DNA of 64,000 nucleotides from Paenibacillus sp. 1011MAR3C5. Its GTDB lineage: Bacteria > Bacillota > Bacilli > Paenibacillales > Paenibacillaceae. The translations under genes and the position numbers were made by a program. Below, piece by piece: positions 57,533 to 64,000 of the stretch (position 1 is the stretch's first letter; each line of letters starts with the position of its first letter). The notes under the pieces are model-generated. The model saw nothing but the letters and a program-made list of their open reading frames with translations. It ran no database searches and was not told the origin of the DNA. The stretch is from NCBI RefSeq assembly GCF_003591485.1, contig NZ_QZCF01000011.1, forward strand, positions 1-64,000, given 5' to 3'.

Positions 57533-57970
57533 TTATTCCTTTTCTTTTACGGCATTGGACGCTTTTTTGCCAATTTTATACGACTTGGCTACTTTCACAC
57601 TTTTGGTCGCTTTGAACATTTTCATGGATTTAATAGCTTTAAACGATTTGATGCCCTTGAACGCTTTGATCCCGGTGAGGGAGCCAATGCCTACGACTGC
57701 CTCCATGAATTGCGTAATGGATATCGACGTTCCGACCGCCAGAATGCTGAGCCACTGCTCCTTGAAAAATCGGCGTACATCCTTCGTGATGAAGAATATA
57801 ACGATCAACTCCGCAATGAAAAACCAAAGGATGTAGTAAGCGATCCGGTCAAGCGGCGCCAAGACCTCCTTCGAGATCGGGGTAAAGCCCAATATCGTAA
57901 CCACTACAAGATATAGCGACAGAATAAACGATACAATCAGATACCACTTCTTAAATTCCTTATGTTCCAT
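57533..57970 (-). CDS. Membrane protein resembling an isolated voltage-sensor domain
   Basis: The ATG at 57970 (MEHKEFKKWYLIV) has AGGAGG upstream. The 145-residue product has S1-like (YLIVSFILSLYLVVVTILGF), S2-like (AYYILWFFIAELIVIFFI, with an acidic residue in the membrane), a basic linker VRRFFKEQW as found between S2 and S3, and an S3-like segment. The C-terminal third then has Lys at every third residue for about 12 repeats (IKAFKGIKSFKAIKSMK and onward), the spacing of an S4 voltage sensor. No pore helices follow. Homology to ion-channel sensors is a pattern-based inference. Confidence 0.6.
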   Translation of the reverse strand: MEHKEFKKWYLIVSFILSLYLVVVTILGFTPISKEVLAPLDRIAYYILWFFIAELIVIFFITKDVRRFFKEQWLSILAVGTSISITQFMEAVVGIGSLTGIKAFKGIKSFKAIKSMKMFKATKSVKVAKSYKIGKKASNAVKEKE

Positions 57971-58103
57971 GATCGCGCCTCCTACTGAAAACAAGGAATA
58001 GTGTAGCATGTTTTAGGGAGGGGGAGCTAGTCCGACTTTGAATCCCAACACTAGAGAGCATGTCTAGCTGATGCGCACCACGACTGATCGCTTTTGCTGC
58101 CAA

Positions 58104-58137
58104 TCAAAAAAAGAGTGAACGCACCCGGCGTACACTC
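58104..58137 (-). terminator. Terminator of the nucleoside operon
   Basis: On the minus strand GAGTGTACGCC pairs with GCGTTCACTC and is followed by T7 (plus coordinates 58113-58137 for the stem, 58105-58111 for the T-run). Confidence 0.75.
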
Positions 58138-58150
58138 CTTTTACTGTTGT

Positions 58151-59086
58151 TTATGTCATTAATGTCTGCATAAAATGCTCCTGAAACCGCTTGGCGTCGA
58201 CACGGGTGCAGACGTTGACGTTCGGCTGGTCCGTACAGCGCGGACGCAGATCGGCAATGGTTCTGCCATAGGAGTGGACACCCTCGAGGTCTACCTGGAG
58301 AACCATCGGCTGCACCTCGACCAGGCTTGGGTCGATCGCCACAGCTACCGCTAGCGGATCATGCAGGGCACAGCCTGTCCGATCGCCATAGGCTTGCCGG
58401 TAGCCTTCGATATAGTAGGAGGTAATGTCGGCCAAAAAGTGTGCAAGGTCCGAATTCTGCTCTCTCCACTGCTGAATATCCTCTAGCCTGAGCTCAGTCT
58501 GCATGGTCACATCCAGTCCGATCAGCGTAATCGGAGCTCCGGATTGGAAGACGAGCTGAGCCGCTTCCGGGTCGGAATATACATTCGCCTCCGCATGCAT
58601 CCGGCGGTTACCCGCCACCTTCACAGCTCCGCCCATTACGATAACCTGCCGCACCAGTGTAGTAATCTCCGGCGCTTGCAGAATGGCAGCAGCCAGATTG
58701 GTCAATGGGCCGACACAGATGAGCGTCACCTGCTTGGGGTATCGCCTAATCTGATCTACCATAAAGGCCGCCGCGGGCGTTGACACTGGCTTGCCTGCCG
58801 GATCGGGGAATGTCAGGTCTCCAAGCCCATTCTCGCCATGAAACTGGGCGGGATAATCCTTCTTAGAGGGATGGAACAATGGGGCGGCTTCCCCCATTGC
58901 GACTGGAATCCCGGTTGCTCCTAACTGTTCCAGCACATGGAGCGTATTGCGCGTCGCGAGATCCACCGGTACATTTCCGAAGCAGGTTGTGATCCCGATA
59001 ACATCCAGAGCCTGGGACCGGATAGCGTAGGCAATCGCCAGCGCATCGTCAACCCCTGTATCTACATCCAATAATATTCGGTGCAT
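58151..59086 (-). CDS. Nucleoside hydrolase (IunH family)
   Basis: The 311-residue product carries the family Asp cluster DVDTGVDDALAIAYA at its N-terminus, which binds Ca2+ and the ribose, plus GPLTNLAAAI and EANVYSDPEAA. It splits nucleosides into base and ribose. ATG 59086 follows AAGGAGGAG. It is the last gene of an operon with a paralogue 28 nt upstream. Base specificity cannot be told; the DPLAVAVAIDPSL motif near the C-terminus is typical. Confidence 0.92.
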   Translation of the reverse strand: MHRILLDVDTGVDDALAIAYAIRSQALDVIGITTCFGNVPVDLATRNTLHVLEQLGATGIPVAMGEAAPLFHPSKKDYPAQFHGENGLGDLTFPDPAGKPVSTPAAAFMVDQIRRYPKQVTLICVGPLTNLAAAILQAPEITTLVRQVIVMGGAVKVAGNRRMHAEANVYSDPEAAQLVFQSGAPITLIGLDVTMQTELRLEDIQQWREQNSDLAHFLADITSYYIEGYRQAYGDRTGCALHDPLAVAVAIDPSLVEVQPMVLQVDLEGVHSYGRTIADLRPRCTDQPNVNVCTRVDAKRFQEHFMQTLMT

Positions 59087-59113
59087 CAATCATGCTCCTC
59101 CTTCGTCTGACGG

Positions 59114-60061
59114 TTATGACAGCACCGTGCGAATGTAATGCTGCAGGAATGCCTCTTCACGGACATGCATACATACGGAGGCATTGGTCCGTGACGGCGG
59201 CCGTCTGAAGTCGACCAGCGTCGCACCGGAGGATAGCTGACCCTTTGTCTCTATATAGACGTAATAATCCTCCATCTCTACAAGGGAAGCATCCTCGACG
59301 ACAGCCACTGCCAGCGGATCATGCATCAGCCGGTTTTTGCCCTCGTTCAAGCGTTCGCTTGCCTCAAAGCTGAATGTGAAGATATGCTGCATGAATGCCT
59401 TTAATTCTGCCTGTTCATCCGTAAAACCGTTCATCAGCTCATGAAAATGAGCTTCGCCGAATTTGGCCTTCCCGGTTACGTCAAGGCCTACCATCGTAAT
59501 CGGAATCCCGGACTCGAACACCCGGTGGGCTGCTTCAGGATCGCCATGGATGTTGGCCTCGGACACCGGCGTTGTATTGCCTGGCACTTTGATGGCGCCA
59601 CCCATCAGTACCAGTTTGGCCTTCTGTGCAATCGACGGATCTTTGGCGAGCGCGACTGCCAGATTGGTCAGCCTGCCGGTGAATACCAGCGTAATATCAT
59701 GCGCCTGCTCCCGCACCTTTCGAACGATGAAATCGGATGCCCTCTCGTCCACCGGCAATTGACTAGTCTCAGGCAGCTCGTATCCGGCTAGGCCGTTGGC
59801 TCCATGAATGGCGGTTACGTTCTCGCGGCGGGGACGAAACAAAGGGGCGTCCGCCCCCATGGCAACCGGAATCTCGTAGCGGGGCTGAGCCAAGGCCAGC
59901 ACCCTCAGCGTGTTGTCCGTCGCCTGCTTTACATCCACATTGCCAAATACCGTTGTAACGCCTTCTATATACAGCTTATTGGATTTAAAGGCATAGATGA
60001 GCGCGAGAGCATCATCCACGCCGGTATCCACATCCAACAGGATATGCTTTACTTGCTCCAT
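59114..60061 (-). CDS. Nucleoside hydrolase (IunH family), paralogue
   Basis: The start (MEQVKHILLDVDTGVDDAL) has GGGAGTGA upstream. The 315-residue product has the same DVDTGVDDALAL cluster, GRLTNLAVAL and ANIHGDPEAAH motifs as its neighbour but is clearly diverged, so the two may take different bases. It begins just after the EcfA gene, whose stop is at 60082, so uptake and hydrolysis are coupled in one operon. Confidence 0.92.
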   Translation of the reverse strand: MEQVKHILLDVDTGVDDALALIYAFKSNKLYIEGVTTVFGNVDVKQATDNTLRVLALAQPRYEIPVAMGADAPLFRPRRENVTAIHGANGLAGYELPETSQLPVDERASDFIVRKVREQAHDITLVFTGRLTNLAVALAKDPSIAQKAKLVLMGGAIKVPGNTTPVSEANIHGDPEAAHRVFESGIPITMVGLDVTGKAKFGEAHFHELMNGFTDEQAELKAFMQHIFTFSFEASERLNEGKNRLMHDPLAVAVVEDASLVEMEDYYVYIETKGQLSSGATLVDFRRPPSRTNASVCMHVREEAFLQHYIRTVLS

Positions 60062-60081
60062 ATCGTCACTCCCTTGCTCCC

Positions 60082-60891
60082 TCACTTATGATGCTTGGCA
60101 AGCTCGTCCGCAAGCTCCGGTATCGCCAGGATGTTGCTGCCGATACCCAGGGAGTAGCAGAGTCTGCTAATATGCGGCTGCTTCAGCATCGCCTGCTCCA
60201 ATACATCCAGATTCCAGAAGATGGCCCTCTTGTCGTCATCCGCAATGACCTGGCGGTTCGCCATGACGATGATCCGCTGGAAGTTGTTCACGACAAATTC
60301 CATATCATGCGTAATCGTGATAATGGTTTTACCTTCCTTTTTTAATGTCTCAATGAGATGAGATAACCGCGCCATAGCCGGAATATCCTGGCCCGCTGTC
60401 GGCTCATCCAGAATAATGACACTGGAATCCATCGCAATGACGGAGGCAATCGTGACGAATTTACGCATGGAGTAGGGCAAATTGTAGGGATTGTCCTTCA
60501 GGAAAGGGACGACACCTGCCAGCTCCGCCGCTTTCATGACGTTCGCTTTGACCTGCTCCTCCGGAAGACCCAGCTTGCGGGGGCCGAATTCAATCTCGCT
60601 GTACACATCGTTATGAAAGATCTGGTCATCCGGGTTCTGGAACACATAGCCGACCTTTCTCGATATTTGCGCGGTCGTATAATCCCGCGTATTCCAGCCA
60701 TCAATGACGACGTCCCCTTCGGAAGGCTTCAGCAGTCCGTTCATCATCTTGACCGTTGTTGTTTTACCCGCGCCGTTCTGGCCTACAATGGCAACCGATT
60801 CGCCTTTTTTGAAGGTCATGTTGACTCCATCCACTGCTTTGTAGCCATTCGGATAGGCAAAGGATACATTCGTTAGAGTGAGGAAGCTCAT
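60082..60891 (-). CDS. ECF transporter ATPase, with degenerate signature motif
   Basis: ATG 60891 overlaps the stop of the upstream ATPase gene and has GGGGG before it. The 269-residue product has Walker A GQNGAGKTT, Q-loop VFQNPDDQIF, Walker B VIILDEPTAG and H-loop TITHD. The ABC signature, normally LSGGQ, reads LPYSMRKF. With the next subunit, which keeps LSGGQ, it forms an asymmetric ATPase pair driving the EcfT/S complex. The degenerate motif suggests one of the two ATP sites is impaired. Confidence 0.9.
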   Translation of the reverse strand: MSFLTLTNVSFAYPNGYKAVDGVNMTFKKGESVAIVGQNGAGKTTTVKMMNGLLKPSEGDVVIDGWNTRDYTTAQISRKVGYVFQNPDDQIFHNDVYSEIEFGPRKLGLPEEQVKANVMKAAELAGVVPFLKDNPYNLPYSMRKFVTIASVIAMDSSVIILDEPTAGQDIPAMARLSHLIETLKKEGKTIITITHDMEFVVNNFQRIIVMANRQVIADDDKRAIFWNLDVLEQAMLKQPHISRLCYSLGIGSNILAIPELADELAKHHK

Positions 60892-61748
60892 GCTTTTACC
60901 CCCTTCTTCATCCAAGCCTTCACGGCTTCAATCGCTTCTTTTTCCGTTAACGGTATCGTACCGAGATCCATTCCGCGCTTGCGCATTTCCAGGCCGAACA
61001 TCGAATATTGAGGGATGGCGGCCCCGAATGAAAGGGCGCGCTCATCGGTAAGAATCTCTTTCGTGTTACCTTGCATCACCACTTCACCCTCGTTCAGAAG
61101 GATGACGTAATCGGCATATTCGGCAATCAGTTCGATTTTGTGCTCGACGAGAATGATAGTTTTTCCTTTCTTCTTCATCAGCTCAATAATTTTGAATACT
61201 TCTTCCGTGCCCTTCGGATCAAGCTGTGAGGTCGGCTCGTCAATGACCAGCACATCCGGCTCCATGACGATAATGGAAGCGAGGGCAACCCGCTGCTTCT
61301 GACCGCCGGAGAGCTCAAACGGGTTTTTATCCCGCAAATAATCGATTCCCAGCATCCGAATAACCTCAGCTACCTTGGCTCGGATAAGCTCAGGCTCCAT
61401 GCCCAGATTTTCGAGGCCGAATGCAATCTCTTCGAATACGTTATCCTTTACGCCGCTAATTTGGGTAAAAGGATTCTGAAACACATAGCCGATTTTTTGG
61501 GAAAGCTCGCCCAATTCCCATTCACGAATATCCTTGCCTTCAATCAGTACCTCGCCGCGCAGATCCCCTTTATAGAAATGGGGGATAAACCCGCGTATGA
61601 CGTTGCACAGGGTTGTTTTTCCGCCCCCGTTGGCACCGACCAGCGCGTACAGCTTGCCTTTTTCAATCGTTACATTCACGTCTTTAAGTGCATCCGTCTC
61701 GCTAATGGGGTATTGGTAGGATAAATTCTTGATCGTAATGATACTCAT
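60888..61748 (-). CDS. ECF transporter ATPase with canonical motifs
   Basis: The 286-residue product has Walker A GANGGGKTT, Q-loop YVFQNPFTQIS, signature ELSGGQKQRVALAS, Walker B VLVIDEPTSQLD and the H-loop EHKIEL. It pairs with the other ATPase to power nucleoside uptake. Overlaps ecfT by 4 nt and the second ATPase gene by 4 nt. Confidence 0.94.
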   Translation of the reverse strand: MSIITIKNLSYQYPISETDALKDVNVTIEKGKLYALVGANGGGKTTLCNVIRGFIPHFYKGDLRGEVLIEGKDIREWELGELSQKIGYVFQNPFTQISGVKDNVFEEIAFGLENLGMEPELIRAKVAEVIRMLGIDYLRDKNPFELSGGQKQRVALASIIVMEPDVLVIDEPTSQLDPKGTEEVFKIIELMKKKGKTIILVEHKIELIAEYADYVILLNEGEVVMQGNTKEILTDERALSFGAAIPQYSMFGLEMRKRGMDLGTIPLTEKEAIEAVKAWMKKGVKA

Positions 61749-62494
61749 AGCGCAACTCTCCAGACGATTAGGATAACAAGCAGAACCAGCAGCAGGATTT
61801 GAACGAGCCGGTCAGCCTTTGTTTTCTCCAGTTTGTAGATGCTGCTTTTCTTCACTTTGGCTGAGAAAGCTCGCGATTCCAGCGTCAATACCCGTTCCTC
61901 CGTGCTTGCCACCGATCCTAGAATAAGCGGACTAAGCGTTGGTATGAAGGCCTTCATGCGGACAAACAGCTTGCCTTCGGTTTCGACACCTCTTGTTTTT
62001 TGCGCATCCATGATGACATGGGTCAGCTTTTTCATCTCCGGAATAAGCTGCAGCGTGGACAAGATCACATAGGTTACTTTGGACGGCAGGCCGACCTGTT
62101 CCAGAGAATAGACCAAATCCTTGACCTTGGTGATGCGGAAGAACAGAATGAATGCCGATGCTACCGCCACGATTTTGGATGTCAGGAACAGGGCGAACTC
62201 CAGACCCTCCCGCTTGATGGAGAAGATGCTCCAGCTCCACATAATGTCTTTGCCGGGATAGAAGAAGCATTGCAGAATAAAGATGAATACCACAATCATG
62301 AGCAGTGCCTTGACCGCCAGATTGGAAAATTCCTTGAAGCTGCCGGCAAAGTAGGCCAGCACCATGCAGATTGGCAGAATGGCGTAGCTGAACCCGTAGC
62401 CGGGTACGATAAAGGCGGCCAAACATAAAGCGATGGTAATGAAAAACTTGGTTGTTGGATAAAGACGGCTTAACATGGACCGTTCATTATTCAC
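61745..62494 (-). CDS. ECF transporter T component
   Basis: GTG start at 62494 with GAAGGAGGGG upstream; the longer frame lacks a site. The 249-residue membrane protein has TM helices at about 18-55, 60-95, 105-130 and at the C-terminus, plus the coupling helices with the family motifs AQKTRGVETEG and ESRAFSA (Ala-Arg-Gly/Ser type), which contact the ATPases. It links ATP hydrolysis to the S component. Confidence 0.9.
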   Translation of the reverse strand: MNNERSMLSRLYPTTKFFITIALCLAAFIVPGYGFSYAILPICMVLAYFAGSFKEFSNLAVKALLMIVVFIFILQCFFYPGKDIMWSWSIFSIKREGLEFALFLTSKIVAVASAFILFFRITKVKDLVYSLEQVGLPSKVTYVILSTLQLIPEMKKLTHVIMDAQKTRGVETEGKLFVRMKAFIPTLSPLILGSVASTEERVLTLESRAFSAKVKKSSIYKLEKTKADRLVQILLLVLLVILIVWRVAL

Positions 62495-62538
62495 AAGAAC
62501 CCCTCCTTCTAAAGAGCGCAACCATTACTGGCTATACG

Positions 62539-63138
62539 TCATTTCTTTTTGATGAATATCGCGCCGTAATTCAGCTTGGACAAGTATCTAGGCGACATCT
62601 TCATCACGATGGCAAAGGCGATGAGATTGGTGAGAATTTTATCGACGCTTTCCACTAAAATTTTGGTTGAGAATACCGCTGTCCATATCTGTTGTCCCGA
62701 CGCCAGGAACGTAGCGACCACGGCATCTGAGGAGTTGCCGGTCGCACCGCCGAACATCAGTACCTGGATCGGAGATGCAACGATCAGCACGGTTAGGACG
62801 ACGGCTAATGAAGCCAAGATGACTTTCCACAGCTTCGTATACATCCCTTTCATGGCCAGCACGCCGACCACCAGACCGACGGCCATTTGTACAGGTGTAA
62901 ATGCGAACGAGACCGGATTCGTTATTCCGACTACGAGATTGGTGCTTGCCCCCGTAACCATACCCACCCAAGGACCGCCGATCATAGCGGTCAGAATCGT
63001 TCCGATGGTGTTCAGATATATCGGCAGCTTGAGCAGCAGCACAATTTGCGCACCGACAAAGTTGATTGCGATACCGATTGGAATTAACAAAATGGCCAAC
63101 AATGAAAAATCATATTTAAGTCCGCGTTTGATTCCCAT
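62539..63138 (-). CDS. ECF transporter S component, probable nucleoside binder
   Basis: The 199-residue six-TM product has the S-component start (FSLLAILLIPIGIAINFVGAQ) and the segment GPWVGMVTGASTNLVVGITNP. Genes before and after it encode purine nucleoside phosphorylase and nucleoside hydrolases, so nucleosides are the likely cargo. Family-level specificity cannot be confirmed from sequence alone. Confidence 0.82.
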   Translation of the reverse strand: MGIKRGLKYDFSLLAILLIPIGIAINFVGAQIVLLLKLPIYLNTIGTILTAMIGGPWVGMVTGASTNLVVGITNPVSFAFTPVQMAVGLVVGVLAMKGMYTKLWKVILASLAVVLTVLIVASPIQVLMFGGATGNSSDAVVATFLASGQQIWTAVFSTKILVESVDKILTNLIAFAIVMKMSPRYLSKLNYGAIFIKKK

Positions 63139-63194
63139 CGCTTTTTCCCCCTAGGAGTATATTTGGCATAAAAGAATCTCATTAAAGTGCGTGT

Positions 63195-63938
63195 TCAAAA
63201 AGTTGGCTTTTCAGGACCGAGAAGGTTACTAGTGTCAGCCAAGATGGTATGGAGCGCAACCTCCACCATGTCATGGAAGGACTTCTCGCTTTGTTGATGT
63301 GACGAGCGTTCATTGGTCAGCAGATGGCTGCCTACCGTTAATATGGACAGCGCCCTTACGCCATACTTAGCGGCTAGCGTGTACAATGCAGCACTTTCCA
63401 TCTCGACCGCGAGCACGCCGAATTCCATGAATTTATGAAGTCGATCCAGCGTTTCCCTGTAGAATTCATCCGAATTATAAATATTGCCGACAAAGACATT
63501 GACGCTTTTCTCTTGAGCCAGTTGATGGGCCTTGCTTAACATCCCATAGTCGGCTGTAGGAGCGTAATTGCAGCCATAAAATATTTTTTCCATCATATTG
63601 CTGTCTGAAGATACGGCTTGAGCCAGCACGATATCGCGGACCTGAAGCTCCTTTTGCATGGCGCCGCATGTACCGATGCGGATCAGCTTTTTCACACCGT
63701 AATCCTGAATCAGCTCTGTCGCATAAATACTCATGGTCGGGTTGCCCATTCCTGTGCCTTGAACCGACACCGGAACTCCTTTATAAAGCCCGGTATACCC
63801 ATACATGCCTCTTACTTCGTTGTAGCAATGGACATTCTCCAAAAAGTTCTCTGCTACAAACTTTGCCCGAAGCGGATCGCCGGGCAGCAATACACGTTCT
63901 GCGATATCTCCCAATTTTGCTCCCAAATGTATACTCAT
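63195..63938 (-). CDS. deoD: Purine nucleoside phosphorylase, DeoD type
   Basis: The 247-residue product matches hexameric DeoD: LGDIAERVLLPGDPLRAKF (phosphate site), GMGNPTMSIYATEL, GTCGAM and VEMESAALYTLAAKYGVRAL (nucleoside site, with the catalytic region SHLLTNE). It cleaves purine nucleosides with phosphate to base and ribose-1-phosphate. AGGAGGAG precedes the ATG. First gene of the operon in this window. The C-terminal extension ends in GPEKPTF. Confidence 0.95.
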   Translation of the reverse strand: MSIHLGAKLGDIAERVLLPGDPLRAKFVAENFLENVHCYNEVRGMYGYTGLYKGVPVSVQGTGMGNPTMSIYATELIQDYGVKKLIRIGTCGAMQKELQVRDIVLAQAVSSDSNMMEKIFYGCNYAPTADYGMLSKAHQLAQEKSVNVFVGNIYNSDEFYRETLDRLHKFMEFGVLAVEMESAALYTLAAKYGVRALSILTVGSHLLTNERSSHQQSEKSFHDMVEVALHTILADTSNLLGPEKPTF

Positions 63939-63964
63939 GCTGCTCCTCCTGCTGGCCTCCCTCT

Positions 63965-63981
63965 TAAGAAAGCGCTTTATT
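63965..63981. promoter_or_regulatory. cre-like site upstream of deoD
   Basis: AAAGCGCTTT (63969-63978) is a palindromic core close to the CcpA consensus and sits 30-40 nt before the deoD start codon. It suggests carbon catabolite control of the nucleoside operon. Flanking positions match the consensus only in part. Confidence 0.45.
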
Positions 63982-64000
63982 TTCTATCTGTCTTCATCAT

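Overview
The window looks like a chromosomal segment of a spore-forming, low-to-moderate GC Firmicute, most likely Paenibacillus or a close relative in the Paenibacillaceae. Pointers are S-layer-homology (SLH) surface proteins, a copper-amine-oxidase-type stalk domain in a secreted protein, a gerABC-type spore germination operon, a CspA/YdjO cold-shock pair, a seven-gene Mrp antiporter operon, a pspA-ydjGHI-like envelope-stress operon and strong GGAGG ribosome binding sites. No rRNA, tRNA or CRISPR array was seen. All functions are read from motifs and family knowledge; no database search was run.

1-21 kb is a patchwork. It starts inside an SLH surface protein, then holds an AT-rich pair (Qnr-like pentapeptide protein and chloramphenicol acetyltransferase), a chemoreceptor, a PepSY/two-component operon, an FNR-box-preceded nirBD nitrite reductase operon, a small DNA-binding protein, a membrane protein, a very large SLH-anchored metallophosphoesterase, a MnmH-like P-loop protein without its rhodanese half, and csp/ydjO. 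Seven same-orientation short repeats (near 1.7, 3.5, 5.9, 12.7, 13.1, 14.0 and 20.8 kb) look like decayed 3' ends of tmRNA (ssrA), nearly all followed by a hairpin, mostly terminator-like. They fit either leftover attachment sites from repeated integration at ssrA or a small mobile terminator family.

21-38 kb carries a giant secreted NHL/FecR/chitobiase-repeat protein, a TetR-MmpL export pair, an RNase H, a hydrolase with a ribbon-helix-helix partner, a germination receptor operon (with an overlapping small D-type gene), and a four-gene operon of two DUF2589-type proteins, a putative caspase-fold protein and a small helical protein. That operon is the strongest candidate for an undescribed system. 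A catalytic-domain-only tyrosine recombinase follows.

38-54 kb is more housekeeping: a KdpD-type Usp protein divergent from mrpABCDEFG, a DUF1349 protein, an M29 aminopeptidase, the psp operon, an XRE-cupin regulator, a CynX-type MFS exporter and an HD phosphohydrolase.

55-58 kb holds two paralogous proteins with an Asp/Phe-rich half and an Arg-rich half, a SEC-C protein, a 100-bp tandem repeat, and a membrane protein that resembles a voltage-sensor domain with Lys at every third residue. 58-64 kb (minus strand) is a nucleoside uptake and salvage operon: deoD, ECF S, T, A' and A components and two nucleoside hydrolases, with a cre-like site upstream.
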